A stretch of DNA of 64,000 nt, from the NCBI RefSeq assembly GCF_019112525.1, contig NZ_CP077800.1, positions 2,666,001 to 2,730,000 on the forward strand. The letters run 5' to 3'. This document shows positions 9,401 to 22,771 of the stretch, piece after piece. Made by a program: the position numbers and the translations under genes. The stretch's first letter is position 1. Each line of letters opens with the position of its first letter. Under the pieces are notes generated by a model. It saw only the letters and a program-made list of their open reading frames with translations. It was not told the origin of the DNA and made no database searches. The DNA comes from Modestobacter sp. L9-4. GTDB lineage: Bacteria; Actinomycetota; Actinomycetes; Mycobacteriales; Geodermatophilaceae.

Positions 9401-10338
9401 ACGTGCACCAGTCGCAGGGCCAGTCGGGCCGGTCCCAGACCCGCACCGTCCAGTCGCACATGCAGTCCCAGGCCTCCCCGGTGCGCGCGCCCGGTGAGCG
9501 GTGGCGGCTGCAGATCGTGCACCGCAGCGCGTTCCGCTACGGCGGGCCGGTGCGCTCGTCCTACAACGAGGCCCGGATGACGCCGGAGAACAGCAGCCGG
9601 CAGACGACGCTGCGCTCGCGGGTGGAGATCGAGCCGACGGCCAGCGTGCACGCCTACCGCGACTACTGGGGCTCCACGGTCACCGCGTTCGACACCCACG
9701 GCCCGCACACCGAGCTGGTGGTGCAGGCGACGTCGGTGGTCGAGGCAGGCCCCGAGGCGCACGTGCCCGACCCGCTCGACTGGGGCCGGCTGGCCGCCCC
9801 CGACACCCGCGACCTGTTCGGGGAGTTCCTCCGCCCGACCCCGCTCACCGCGATGGACGACCCGGTCGTCCAGGCGGTGCGCGAGGTGGTCGGCGACGCC
9901 GGCCCGCGCGAGGCCGCGCACCGGGTGTGCGCCTTCGTGCACGAGCAGATGGAGTACCTGACCGGCGCCACCAACGTGAAAACCAACGCGATGCAGGCCT
10001 GGACCACCGGCAAGGGCGTCTGCCAGGACATCTCGCACGTCTCGGTCGGCCTGATGCGGGCGCTCGGTCTGCCGGCCCGGTACGTCTCCGGCTACCTGCA
10101 CCCGCGCCCGCAGGCGGGCATCGGGCAGTCGGTCACCGGGGAGAGCCACGCCTGGGTCGAGTGGTGGGACGGCGGCTGGTCCGGGTACGACCCCACGAAC
10201 TCCGTGGAGATCGGCCCGCGGCACGTCACGCTGGCCCGCGGCCGCGACTACTCCGACGTCCCGCCGCTCAAGGGCATCTTCTCCGGCCCGCGCAGCGAGG
10301 GCTCGAAGGTGACCGTCGAGGTGACCCGGCTGGCCTAG
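9397..10338 (+). CDS. Transglutaminase-like cysteine protease-fold protein
   Basis: 313 residues: a low-complexity Gln-rich N-terminus (about 30 residues), the bacterial transglutaminase-like N-terminal domain (LQIVHRSAFRYGGPVRSSY), then the transglutaminase core. The catalytic triad is visible: Cys209 in GKGVCQD, His251 in ESHAW and Asp265 in GYDPTN. No signal peptide is seen, so it probably acts in the cytoplasm as an amidase, protease or amide ligase on peptides made or tagged by the ATP-grasp partner. The start GTG overlaps the alpha-E stop, and the stop shares a CTAG with the convergent gene. Confidence 0.92.
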   Translation: MNVHQSQGQSGRSQTRTVQSHMQSQASPVRAPGERWRLQIVHRSAFRYGGPVRSSYNEARMTPENSSRQTTLRSRVEIEPTASVHAYRDYWGSTVTAFDTHGPHTELVVQATSVVEAGPEAHVPDPLDWGRLAAPDTRDLFGEFLRPTPLTAMDDPVVQAVREVVGDAGPREAAHRVCAFVHEQMEYLTGATNVKTNAMQAWTTGKGVCQDISHVSVGLMRALGLPARYVSGYLHPRPQAGIGQSVTGESHAWVEWWDGGWSGYDPTNSVEIGPRHVTLARGRDYSDVPPLKGIFSGPRSEGSKVTVEVTRLA

Positions 10339-11021
10339 GAGCCGACGTCGGGCTCGAGGTTGCGGACCGGGACGCCGGCCGCCTCGGTGGGCGGGGTCAT
10401 CGGCGGGAGGTGCTCGCTCCGGGCGGGCACCCGCTGCCGCCACCAGTCCGGCTGCCGGCTCAGCCAGGCGTCGCCCAGGTCGGTGAGCCGGCCGTCGCTG
10501 TGCAGCCACGCCTGCCCGATGAGCGCCTGCACGCCGCCGGCCATCAGCAGGAGCTTGGTGGCCACCCGGCGGCGGCGGTGCGCCGGGGCGACGTAGACCT
10601 GGCTGATCACCCCGGTGGACGGCGACCAGCGGACGGCGCCGGACTGCTCACCCCAGCCCACCCCGAGCGCGGGGACCTCGCCCGGGGTGACGACCGCGCC
10701 GTCCGGCCGGGCGAGGGTGGAGAAGGCGACCAGGTCGGTCCCGCTGCCGTCGGCTGCCTGCATCAGCACGGCCCACAGGTGCGGGGCCCCGGCCGCGGTG
10801 TCCGCGGAGACCACCACCCGGGACGGCGGCCGGCCGGAGGACGGGGCGTGCGCCTCGAACTGCCAGCCCGCCGGGCGGGCCGCCGGGCCGGGCAGCTCGA
10901 CGACGGTGCCGTCGGGGAAGGCGGTGCCGGCCACACCGACCACGGTGAGGCCGCCGTCCGGCGCCGGGTGCCGGGCGCACCAGAAGCCCGCCGGCGGGGT
11001 CCCGGCGCCGGACGTCGTCAC
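10335..11021 (-). CDS. GNAT-like acetyltransferase domain protein, function unknown
   Basis: 228 residues with no confident family assignment. Residues about 135-165 resemble a GNAT acetyl-CoA-binding segment: ISQVYVAPAHRRRRVATKLL matches the V-x-P-x-x-R/Q-x-x-G/A pattern of motif A. The rest is variable and Pro/Gly-rich. Its stop codon TAG overlaps the stop of the convergent transglutaminase gene in the shared palindrome CTAG (10335-10338). The start at 11021 overlaps the stop of the upstream surface-protein gene by four bases, suggesting cotranscription with it. Substrate unknown. Confidence 0.65.
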   Translation of the reverse strand: MTTSGAGTPPAGFWCARHPAPDGGLTVVGVAGTAFPDGTVVELPGPAARPAGWQFEAHAPSSGRPPSRVVVSADTAAGAPHLWAVLMQAADGSGTDLVAFSTLARPDGAVVTPGEVPALGVGWGEQSGAVRWSPSTGVISQVYVAPAHRRRRVATKLLLMAGGVQALIGQAWLHSDGRLTDLGDAWLSRQPDWWRQRVPARSEHLPPMTPPTEAAGVPVRNLEPDVGS

Positions 11022-12481
11022 GCCGCGCGGCGGCGGCGGAGGAGCACCAGCACCGCGCCACCCACCAGGAGCAGCCCACCGCCCAGCCCGGCGAGCGGGG
11101 CGACGTCCGTGCCGGTGTAGGCCAGCGCCGGTCCGGCGGCGACGACGGTGAAGGTCGCCTCCTTGACGGTGCCGGTGGCCCCGGTCATCGACACGGTGTG
11201 TTCGCCGGTCTCGAAGCCCGCGGGCACCGTGAAGACGAAGGTGGCCACGCCGTCGGCGTCGGCGGTCACGGTGCCGAGGTCGACCGGGGTCGAGTGCAGG
11301 ACGCCGTGCACGACCTCGAACGGCTGGAAGCCGCCCAGGCGGATCGTCTGCTGCGCGCCCGCCGCCATGGTCGGCTTCGCGACGTCGACCCGGGGTGCGA
11401 CCGGTGCGGCGGTGACCGGGGCGGCCGGGGCGGGAGCCGGTGCCGGAGCCGGGGCAGCGGCCGGGGGGACCACGACCGGGGCGGCCGGGGGCGGCGGGGT
11501 CACCGCCGGCGGGGCGACCGGGTCACCGATCTGCAGCAGGGCGACCTCGTCGCGCGCAGCGACCGTGGTGGTGACGGCGACGGTCAGCGTGCGTGCCGTG
11601 GGGTCGACCGTGCCGCCGGCCGGGGCGCCGGTCTGCACGACCTGGTAGTCGCCCGGCAGGTAGGAGCCGGGGAAGGTCGCCCGGCCCGAGGCGTCGGTGG
11701 TGGCGGTGATCGGGGCGGACGGAGCCGCCGGGGCGTCGTCGTTGTCGGACTGCAGCGGGCCGCCGTCGGTCGGGGCGTCGAGGGGCGTGCCGAGGGTGAA
11801 CGTGTTCCCGGCCAGCGGTCCCGGGCCGTTCAGCTGGACGGCGAGCGTGCGGTAGGCGCCGTGCACGAGGAGGGGCACCTCCGTCGAGGAGGGCCCGATC
11901 GGGTTCGTGTTGCCCGTGGCGGCGGTCCCGTCGGTGTACCCGGCCACCGGGGTCGCGCCGTCGAGCAGGACCTGCCCGCTGCGCGGCGCACCGGTCAGGG
12001 TGAGGGTGAAGGTCGAGTTGGCGGGCAGGAGGGCCTGTGTGCCGCCGATCGGCGAGGTCCACCCCGGGAGCGGGCTGCCGGCGGGCAGGTCGCACCAGGC
12101 GTCGACGGTCACGGTGCAGGTGCCGGTCACGTCCTCGTCCACGCCCTCGAGGTGCGTGAAGTGCACCGTAAGCTCGGCACCGACGGGATCGATCACCTGG
12201 GCGGCCGGTGCGCCGTCGACGGCGGTGAGCGAGGGGAGGAGCTTGCCGGTGCCGAAGTGCGCGCCGGTCGCGACGACCGTCTGGGTCATCGCTGGGAGCA
12301 CCTCGGGAGCGGCCTGCTCGGTCGCGTCGTCGGCCGTCGTGACGGGGGGCTCGGTCGCCGGCGCCTCCTCGGCCAGGGCGGCGGGCGCCACGGTGGCGGA
12401 CAGCGCCAGCAGCCCCATGGTCAGACTTGCGGTGCGGGTGGCGTTCGGCTTGACGAGATCAGCCAACGTGGAGCGGGACAT
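11018..12481 (-). CDS. Secreted SpaA-domain surface protein with LAYTG sorting signal
   Basis: 487-residue exported protein. The signal peptide ends near ATVAPAALA. A SpaA/prealbumin-like segment (DASGRATFPGSYLPGDYQV) lies around residues 260-280, then a Pro/Ala linker (residues about 315-345) and a beta-rich domain. The C-terminus has LAYTG near residue 453, a hydrophobic stretch and RRRR, i.e. a sortase signal of the LAxTG type usually read by class E sortases. The ATG at 12481 has GAGG nearby and starts the signal peptide; upstream in-frame codons do not. It is probably cell-wall-anchored and adhesin-like. The only sortase in the window, at 52819, is class F, so the matching enzyme may lie elsewhere. 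Confidence 0.8.
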   Translation of the reverse strand: MSRSTLADLVKPNATRTASLTMGLLALSATVAPAALAEEAPATEPPVTTADDATEQAAPEVLPAMTQTVVATGAHFGTGKLLPSLTAVDGAPAAQVIDPVGAELTVHFTHLEGVDEDVTGTCTVTVDAWCDLPAGSPLPGWTSPIGGTQALLPANSTFTLTLTGAPRSGQVLLDGATPVAGYTDGTAATGNTNPIGPSSTEVPLLVHGAYRTLAVQLNGPGPLAGNTFTLGTPLDAPTDGGPLQSDNDDAPAAPSAPITATTDASGRATFPGSYLPGDYQVVQTGAPAGGTVDPTARTLTVAVTTTVAARDEVALLQIGDPVAPPAVTPPPPAAPVVVPPAAAPAPAPAPAPAAPVTAAPVAPRVDVAKPTMAAGAQQTIRLGGFQPFEVVHGVLHSTPVDLGTVTADADGVATFVFTVPAGFETGEHTVSMTGATGTVKEATFTVVAAGPALAYTGTDVAPLAGLGGGLLLVGGAVLVLLRRRRAA

Positions 12482-12690
12482 GGCGACACCTCTGGTCGTC
12501 TTCCGCCGTCGGTCGGCGGGATCGAGGCGAGATGTTGCTCCCGGACCCGCTGGTCCGGTCGTGTTTCCCGGGCGCGTCGCGCCGCGGAACGAACGAGTAC
12601 GTGACGGGCGTGACCGGTGGGGCGCGCGGGGCGGGGGAGGCCCACGGGTCGCCGTGCCGGGCAGCTGCCTCATGAGGGAGGATGGGGGCG

Positions 12691-14544
<1,854 letters not shown>

Positions 14545-14627
14545 CCCGGCCCGCGCCGCCGCCGTCCCCGCTGGGGTCGGCGGCGGCGTCCGTCCGGCGT
14601 CGTGACCGTTGGGGCGTGCTCGGACTC

Positions 14628-14681
14628 GGCGGTGTGGGGGGCGCGGGCACGGTCTACCGAGCCGGCGACCCCCACATCGCC
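14628..14681. repeat. Inverted repeat beginning GCGGTGTGGGGG, downstream flank of the DUF559-like gene
   Basis: GGCGGTGTGGGGG (from 14628) pairs with CCCCCACATCGCC (to 14681) with one mismatch. The 12-mer GCGGTGTGGGGG at 14629-14640 recurs exactly at 15785-15796, where a longer palindrome lies on the other side of the DUF559-like gene. It could be a convergent terminator for the ABC-F and DUF559-like genes. Confidence 0.5.
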
Positions 14682-14691
14682 GAGATCGCGC

Positions 14692-15687
14692 TCACCGAGG
14701 CCGTGCCCGACCTCGCGAGCGCGGTACGGCGCGGAAGGCGCCGAGCGGCGGGACCGGGGCGGCCAGCTCACGGCGTGTCCGGGCGACCAGTGCGGGCCAC
14801 CCCGGGCCGACGTCGTCGCTGACCACCCGCACGACGCGGATCCCCACCGCGCGCAGCGCGTCCTCGGCCCGCTTCTCCTCCCAGAGGACCTGCGCCGGGG
14901 TGCGGTCGCGGTAGGGGCTGTCGTACTTCACCCGTCCGTCGCACTCGACGGCCAGCGCAGCGTCGGGGAACCAACCGTCGACGACCTTGACCAGCAGGCC
15001 CTCGATCCAGATCTCCACCTGCAGCACCGGCCGGGGCAGTCCTGCGGCCAGGTGGCGGACCCGCCAGGCCGACTCGAGCCAGGACTCGGCCCGGCCGTCG
15101 GCGCGGACGACGGCGCGGACGGCGGCAGGGTGGCCGGGACGGCGCGGGGTGCGCTCGAGCACCTCCCGCAGGGCCGGGAGTCCGACCCTGTCCCGGAGCA
15201 GTGCGTCGTCGATGCTCGCGACGGCGTCGAGCTCGGACCACTCACGCGCGCAGTCGACGAGCGTCCGGGCCGGGCTGGTGAGGCGCAGCGGACCTGCCCG
15301 TCGGACCTCTGCCGGTGGGAGAGCGCCTTCGCTGATCCGGAACTCCCGGCCACGGTGGGAGCCTGCGAGGTCGGTCAGTCGGAGCGTGGACTCTGCTGAC
15401 CGGCTCCGTTGCATACCCCACATGCGGGCCGCCGTGGCATGGCTGAACGCGGCGGTGGGTCGTTCGAGGTGGCGGTACAGCGCCAGCGCCTCCAGCCAGA
15501 AGCGGCGGTGCGGGTCGTCGGGCGGCGTGAGCTCGCCGGTGGGCACGTAGAGGCCCCGGCGCAGCGCCGTCCACCGGCCGGTCCGCAGCAGCCAGCGGAC
15601 CTCCTCCGGCGTCCGGCCGCGGGCGAGGGCCTCGGCCCGGGACACGAGCAGCGGGGCGAGGTCGTCGAGGCGTCGGGGCGCGGGCAC
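14692..15687 (-). CDS. AbiEi-like N-terminus plus DUF559-like nuclease-fold protein
   Basis: 331 residues. The N-terminal part (winged-helix region with RWTALRRGLYVPTGE) resembles AbiEi-type antitoxin/regulator proteins. The C-terminal part (VECDGRVKYDS ... EEKRAEDALRAVGIRVVRV) resembles the DUF559/very-short-patch-repair endonuclease-like fold, with Glu-x-Asp and Glu-Lys candidates for metal binding. Such proteins are common, often multi-copy, in actinobacteria and their role is unknown; no AbiEii toxin gene is adjacent. GTG at 15687 is chosen because GAGG lies eight bases upstream and the conserved fold starts there. Both flanks carry inverted repeats sharing a 12-mer. Confidence 0.75.
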   Translation of the reverse strand: MPAPRRLDDLAPLLVSRAEALARGRTPEEVRWLLRTGRWTALRRGLYVPTGELTPPDDPHRRFWLEALALYRHLERPTAAFSHATAARMWGMQRSRSAESTLRLTDLAGSHRGREFRISEGALPPAEVRRAGPLRLTSPARTLVDCAREWSELDAVASIDDALLRDRVGLPALREVLERTPRRPGHPAAVRAVVRADGRAESWLESAWRVRHLAAGLPRPVLQVEIWIEGLLVKVVDGWFPDAALAVECDGRVKYDSPYRDRTPAQVLWEEKRAEDALRAVGIRVVRVVSDDVGPGWPALVARTRRELAAPVPPLGAFRAVPRSRGRARPR

Positions 15688-15787
15688 CCGTCGAGCCTCA
15701 CCGGGAGCGTCTCGCCCGGAGGTGGGTCGCGCCGGTCTGTGGACGACGACCGTCGATGTGCACGGCGACGGGCGGCGGGCCGCTGCG

Positions 15788-15833
15788 GTGTGGGGGTACC
15801 CGGTCCGGTCCACCGGACCAGGTACCCCCACAC
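15788..15833. repeat. Long palindrome, 22-base arms, 2-base centre
   Basis: The arms 15788-15809 and 15812-15833 are complementary at 21 of 22 positions; on the minus strand the exception is a G-U pair. It lies downstream of leuA (stop at 15880) and upstream of the DUF559-like gene, so it may terminate leuA. No T-tract follows on the minus strand. It shares GCGGTGTGGGGG with the repeat at 14628. Confidence 0.7.
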
Positions 15834-15879
15834 CGGGCAGGTCAGAGTGACCCGCGCTGTTGTGGGGTGAGTCGCGGCG

Positions 15880-17679
<1,800 letters not shown>

Positions 17680-17701
17680 TCACCGCGGCGAGGGAGCCGA
17701 C

Positions 17702-17749
17702 CTAGGAGAGGGCCTCGCCGCGGCTGATAAGCAGGAGGCTGCCGCGCAT
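17702..17749 (-). CDS. leuA leader peptide (attenuator)
   Basis: A 15-codon frame, MRGSLLLISRGEALS, upstream of leuA with three consecutive leucine codons (CTC CTG CTT), then isoleucine, and a later CTC. This is the design of ribosome-mediated attenuation: stalling at the Leu codons when charged tRNA-Leu is low would change downstream folding. Leucine leader peptides before leuA are described in actinobacteria. The ATG lies exactly six bases after the -10-like TACCGT and has no Shine-Dalgarno, so translation is probably leaderless. The 88 bases to leuA would hold the regulatory hairpins, which I did not fold. Confidence 0.75.
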   Translation of the reverse strand: MRGSLLLISRGEALS

Positions 17750-17755
17750 GCGGTC

Positions 17756-17761
17756 ACGGTA
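17756..17761 (-). promoter_or_regulatory. -10 box of the leuA leader transcript
   Basis: TACCGT on the minus strand, with six bases before the ATG of the leucine leader peptide. The -35 region is not clear. Confidence 0.5.
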
Positions 17762-17828
17762 GCAGCGGAGCCGCTGAGCGCGCGTGTCCAGACCCCACCG
17801 GCGCCCGGCCTGCGCCAGCATCGCCTGC

Positions 17829-18602
17829 GTGGACGACGCCCCGCGCAGCCCCGACGCCGACCAGCAGGCCATGGCCGCGTTCCTCGACGACCTGCGCCGC
17901 ACCGGGACGGTGGTCACCGGCCCCGTGCCGGCCGAGCCGGACGACGACGAGCACGGCGTCCCGCCGGTGGAGTGGCTGGTCAGCGCCCACCGCGGCGAGC
18001 CGCTCGCCCCGCCGTACCGGCTGCGCCTGGACGGCGACGAGCTGGCTGCGGCGCTGTCCCGGGACGCCGGGCTGCTCAGGGACCGCTGGCCCGGTGGGGA
18101 CGAGGACGCCCGGGCCCGGGACGCGCTGCTGACGAGCTTCGACGCCGCGCTGGAGGGCATCGACCGCACGCCGCACCGCTTCGTCCTGGAGGAGGACGAC
18201 ACGCTGCACCTGACGACGCACCACCCCTGCCCGGATCCGCTCGCGCACATCGACCCGGACAGCGGCACCTTCTTCTGGTCCGCCCACGCCCCGGGCGACC
18301 CGGAGTTCGAGGAGGAGCTGGCCCGGTACGAGCGCCAGTCGCCGCACCGCCGGCACGCCGGCCTGGTGCGCGCGTGGCTCGTCGTCGAGGCGGCGATGGA
18401 CGCAGCCCGGCTCGACCCGGCGGTCCAGCACCTGCAGGACCAGGTCGACACGACCTTCGGACCCGGGGCCATGATGCGGTTCAGCGAGCACGTGGAGACC
18501 CACGGCCTCCAGGAGGCCGACCTCACCGACATCGCCTACGCCGACGACGAGCGGCTCGACGCGATCCTGGACGCACTCGCCGGCGGGCCGCCCCGCGCCT
18601 GA
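17829..18602 (+). CDS. Conserved hypothetical protein, acidic C-terminus
   Basis: 257 residues from the chosen GTG; I do not recognise a family. It is soluble and acidic, with no signal peptide or membrane segment. The best-conserved-looking part is TTHHPCPDPLAHIDPDSGTF (near residue 130), followed by a helical region with VRAWLVVEAAMDAARLDPAVQ. The start is uncertain: no good Shine-Dalgarno precedes GTG 17829, GTG 17784 or ATG 17871. Coding is supported by strong third-position G/C bias in this frame and by the neat convergent end, four bases from the phospholipase D stop. Confidence 0.65.
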   Translation: MDDAPRSPDADQQAMAAFLDDLRRTGTVVTGPVPAEPDDDEHGVPPVEWLVSAHRGEPLAPPYRLRLDGDELAAALSRDAGLLRDRWPGGDEDARARDALLTSFDAALEGIDRTPHRFVLEEDDTLHLTTHHPCPDPLAHIDPDSGTFFWSAHAPGDPEFEEELARYERQSPHRRHAGLVRAWLVVEAAMDAARLDPAVQHLQDQVDTTFGPGAMMRFSEHVETHGLQEADLTDIAYADDERLDAILDALAGGPPRA

Positions 18603-18606
18603 ACGG

Positions 18607-20250
18607 TCAGAAGCCGCCGGAACGGCGCAGTCGCAGCGGACGGCCGTCGGGGTCGTCGACCAGCCGGTAGAGCGGGGTGGCCCAGAGCCGGGTGGCGAAG
18701 GACAGGTCCGCGTTGCGGTGCGGGAGCAGCCGGCCCGGCGGACGCGGGCCCACCTGCCCGCCGTCGTACCAGGCCTGCAGTGCGGCGGCCGACGCCTGCA
18801 CGGCGGCGACGAAGTCGTCGGGGTCGAGCAGATCGGCGTCCTCCGAGCCGTCGGTCGCCCGGTCCAGGTGCTCGCGGGCCAGCTCCAGCCGCAGGTCGCG
18901 GGCGAGGCGCCGCGCGCCGTCCCCGTGCCCGGCCGGGTCGCGGGGCTCGCGCTCGTCGGGCGTGGTGTCGAGGACGGCGCTGGACAGCTCGCTGTCGTGC
19001 GTCCAGGACCGCCGGTTGAAGTTGTCGCTGCCCACGCTGACCCAGACGTCGTCGACCACGCAGACCTTGGCGTGCACGTAGACCGGCGTCCCCTCGTGGT
19101 TCTCCGGGTCGAAGACGTGCACCCGGCCCGGGCCGGCCGCGTACACGGTGTCCAGCGCCTGCTGGCGGCCCACGTACTGCGGCCGCTCGGAGAAGGCGCC
19201 CTCCTGGTCGGGCACGCGCGGCACGACGACCACCAGCTGGAGTGCCGGGTGCTCCTGCAGTGCGGTGGCGAACAGCTCGGCCACCTCCTTGGACCACATG
19301 TACTGGTCCTCCAGGTACACCAGCCGGCGCGCCCGGCGGATCGCCTTCGAGTAGCCCAGCGCCACCGACCGTTCGCCCTGCCTGGCGAAGTCGAACGCCG
19401 GCCAGACCTTCGGGTAGGTGCGCAGCGTCTGCACCTGGTGCGGCCCGCACTCCGGCGGGGCCGGCGGCTGGTCGGGCAGCGGGGTGGGGTCCATGTGCGA
19501 CTTCCCGCGCAGCGCCAGGATCTTGTCGTGCACCCAGGCGACCGGGTTCTCTGAGTCGGGGCTGGTCGGGTCGTCCCAGCGCTCGCGGAACACGGTGTCC
19601 AGCACGCCGACGGCCGGCCCGCGCAGCTGCAGCTGCACGTCGTGCCACGGCGGCGTCTCCCCGTAGGCCGAGGACATCGACTGCGGCTGCGGGTCGCCGA
19701 GGTGCTCGCCGTCGTCCCGGCGGGAGTGGCACAGGTCGATGCCGCCGGCGAAGGCGACGTCGCGCTCGGGCCGCCCGACGTGCCGCAGGACGACGAACTT
19801 CTGGTGGTGGCTGCCCATCCGGCGCACCCGCTCGTCCAGGACGACGACCCCGCCGGCCTCCTCGATCGCCTCGTCGAGGGAGGCGTTCTCCTCCTTGCTG
19901 AAACTCAGCCCGTCCCAGTGCGACCGCCAGATCAGCCCGCGCACGACCACCCCGCGGCGGGCCGCGTCGGCGAACAGCTCGCCCACGGTCGGGCCCTCGT
20001 CGCGCAGCCGCTCGTCGGGGTCGCCCCGCCAGTCGGTGAAGAACAGGTGGTCACCGGAGGTCAGGCCCTGCACCGCGGTGACCAGCCGGTCGAAGTAGGC
20101 CACCCCGTGCACCAGTGGCTCGACCAGGTTGCCGGCCGTCCACCCGGGGATGACGGTGTCGGGGTTGTCGCGCTCGGCAGCGGTCAGCAGCCAGTCCTCG
20201 GGGTCGGTCACCGGGTGATCCAATCGTGTCGGGGCGGCTGGGGGAACCAC
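18607..20250 (-). CDS. Phospholipase D-family protein
   Basis: 547 residues with two HKD motifs of the PLD superfamily: HHQKFVVLRHVG near residue 147 with downstream GGIDLC, and VHAKVCVVDDVWVSVGSDNF near residue 390. The two motifs form one active site that hydrolyses or transfers phosphatidyl groups; the substrate is unknown. No signal peptide is evident. The annotated GTG at 20250 is the longest form. A GTG 13 codons downstream (reading VTDPEDW) would also fit. It lies convergent to the hypothetical gene and divergent from aspartokinase. Confidence 0.9.
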   Translation of the reverse strand: MVPPAAPTRLDHPVTDPEDWLLTAAERDNPDTVIPGWTAGNLVEPLVHGVAYFDRLVTAVQGLTSGDHLFFTDWRGDPDERLRDEGPTVGELFADAARRGVVVRGLIWRSHWDGLSFSKEENASLDEAIEEAGGVVVLDERVRRMGSHHQKFVVLRHVGRPERDVAFAGGIDLCHSRRDDGEHLGDPQPQSMSSAYGETPPWHDVQLQLRGPAVGVLDTVFRERWDDPTSPDSENPVAWVHDKILALRGKSHMDPTPLPDQPPAPPECGPHQVQTLRTYPKVWPAFDFARQGERSVALGYSKAIRRARRLVYLEDQYMWSKEVAELFATALQEHPALQLVVVVPRVPDQEGAFSERPQYVGRQQALDTVYAAGPGRVHVFDPENHEGTPVYVHAKVCVVDDVWVSVGSDNFNRRSWTHDSELSSAVLDTTPDEREPRDPAGHGDGARRLARDLRLELAREHLDRATDGSEDADLLDPDDFVAAVQASAAALQAWYDGGQVGPRPPGRLLPHRNADLSFATRLWATPLYRLVDDPDGRPLRLRRSGGF

Positions 20251-20323
20251 ACGTCACCCGGCCGTGCCGTCCCACTGCGTGGAAGCAGGGGCGTCGGCGG
20301 TGGGACCGGCTGGTCAGCGCCGG

Positions 20324-20329
20324 TAACCT
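20324..20329 (+). promoter_or_regulatory. -10 box for aspartokinase (leaderless start)
   Basis: TAACCT ends six bases (GGGCCC) before the GTG at 20336. No Shine-Dalgarno precedes the GTG, which supports a leaderless mRNA. The -35 region (TGGGAC with 17-base spacing) is weak. Confidence 0.5.
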
Positions 20330-20335
20330 GGGCCC

Positions 20336-22650
<2,315 letters not shown>

Positions 22651-22665
22651 CGCGAGTGACCCGTG

Positions 22666-22681
22666 GGGCGGGCGCCCGCCC
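22666..22681 (+). terminator. Possible terminator after asd
   Basis: GGGCGGGC is followed immediately by its complement GCCCGCCC. The stem is short and no T-tract follows, so this is weak. Confidence 0.4.
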
Positions 22682-22771
22682 GGGGCGCACAGCGTCCCGG
22701 GTCGTGGGCTGTGGCCGCTCTACCCTTCGCCGCGAGCCCGACGTCCGGGCACGTGAGCGGGGGGACCGTTG

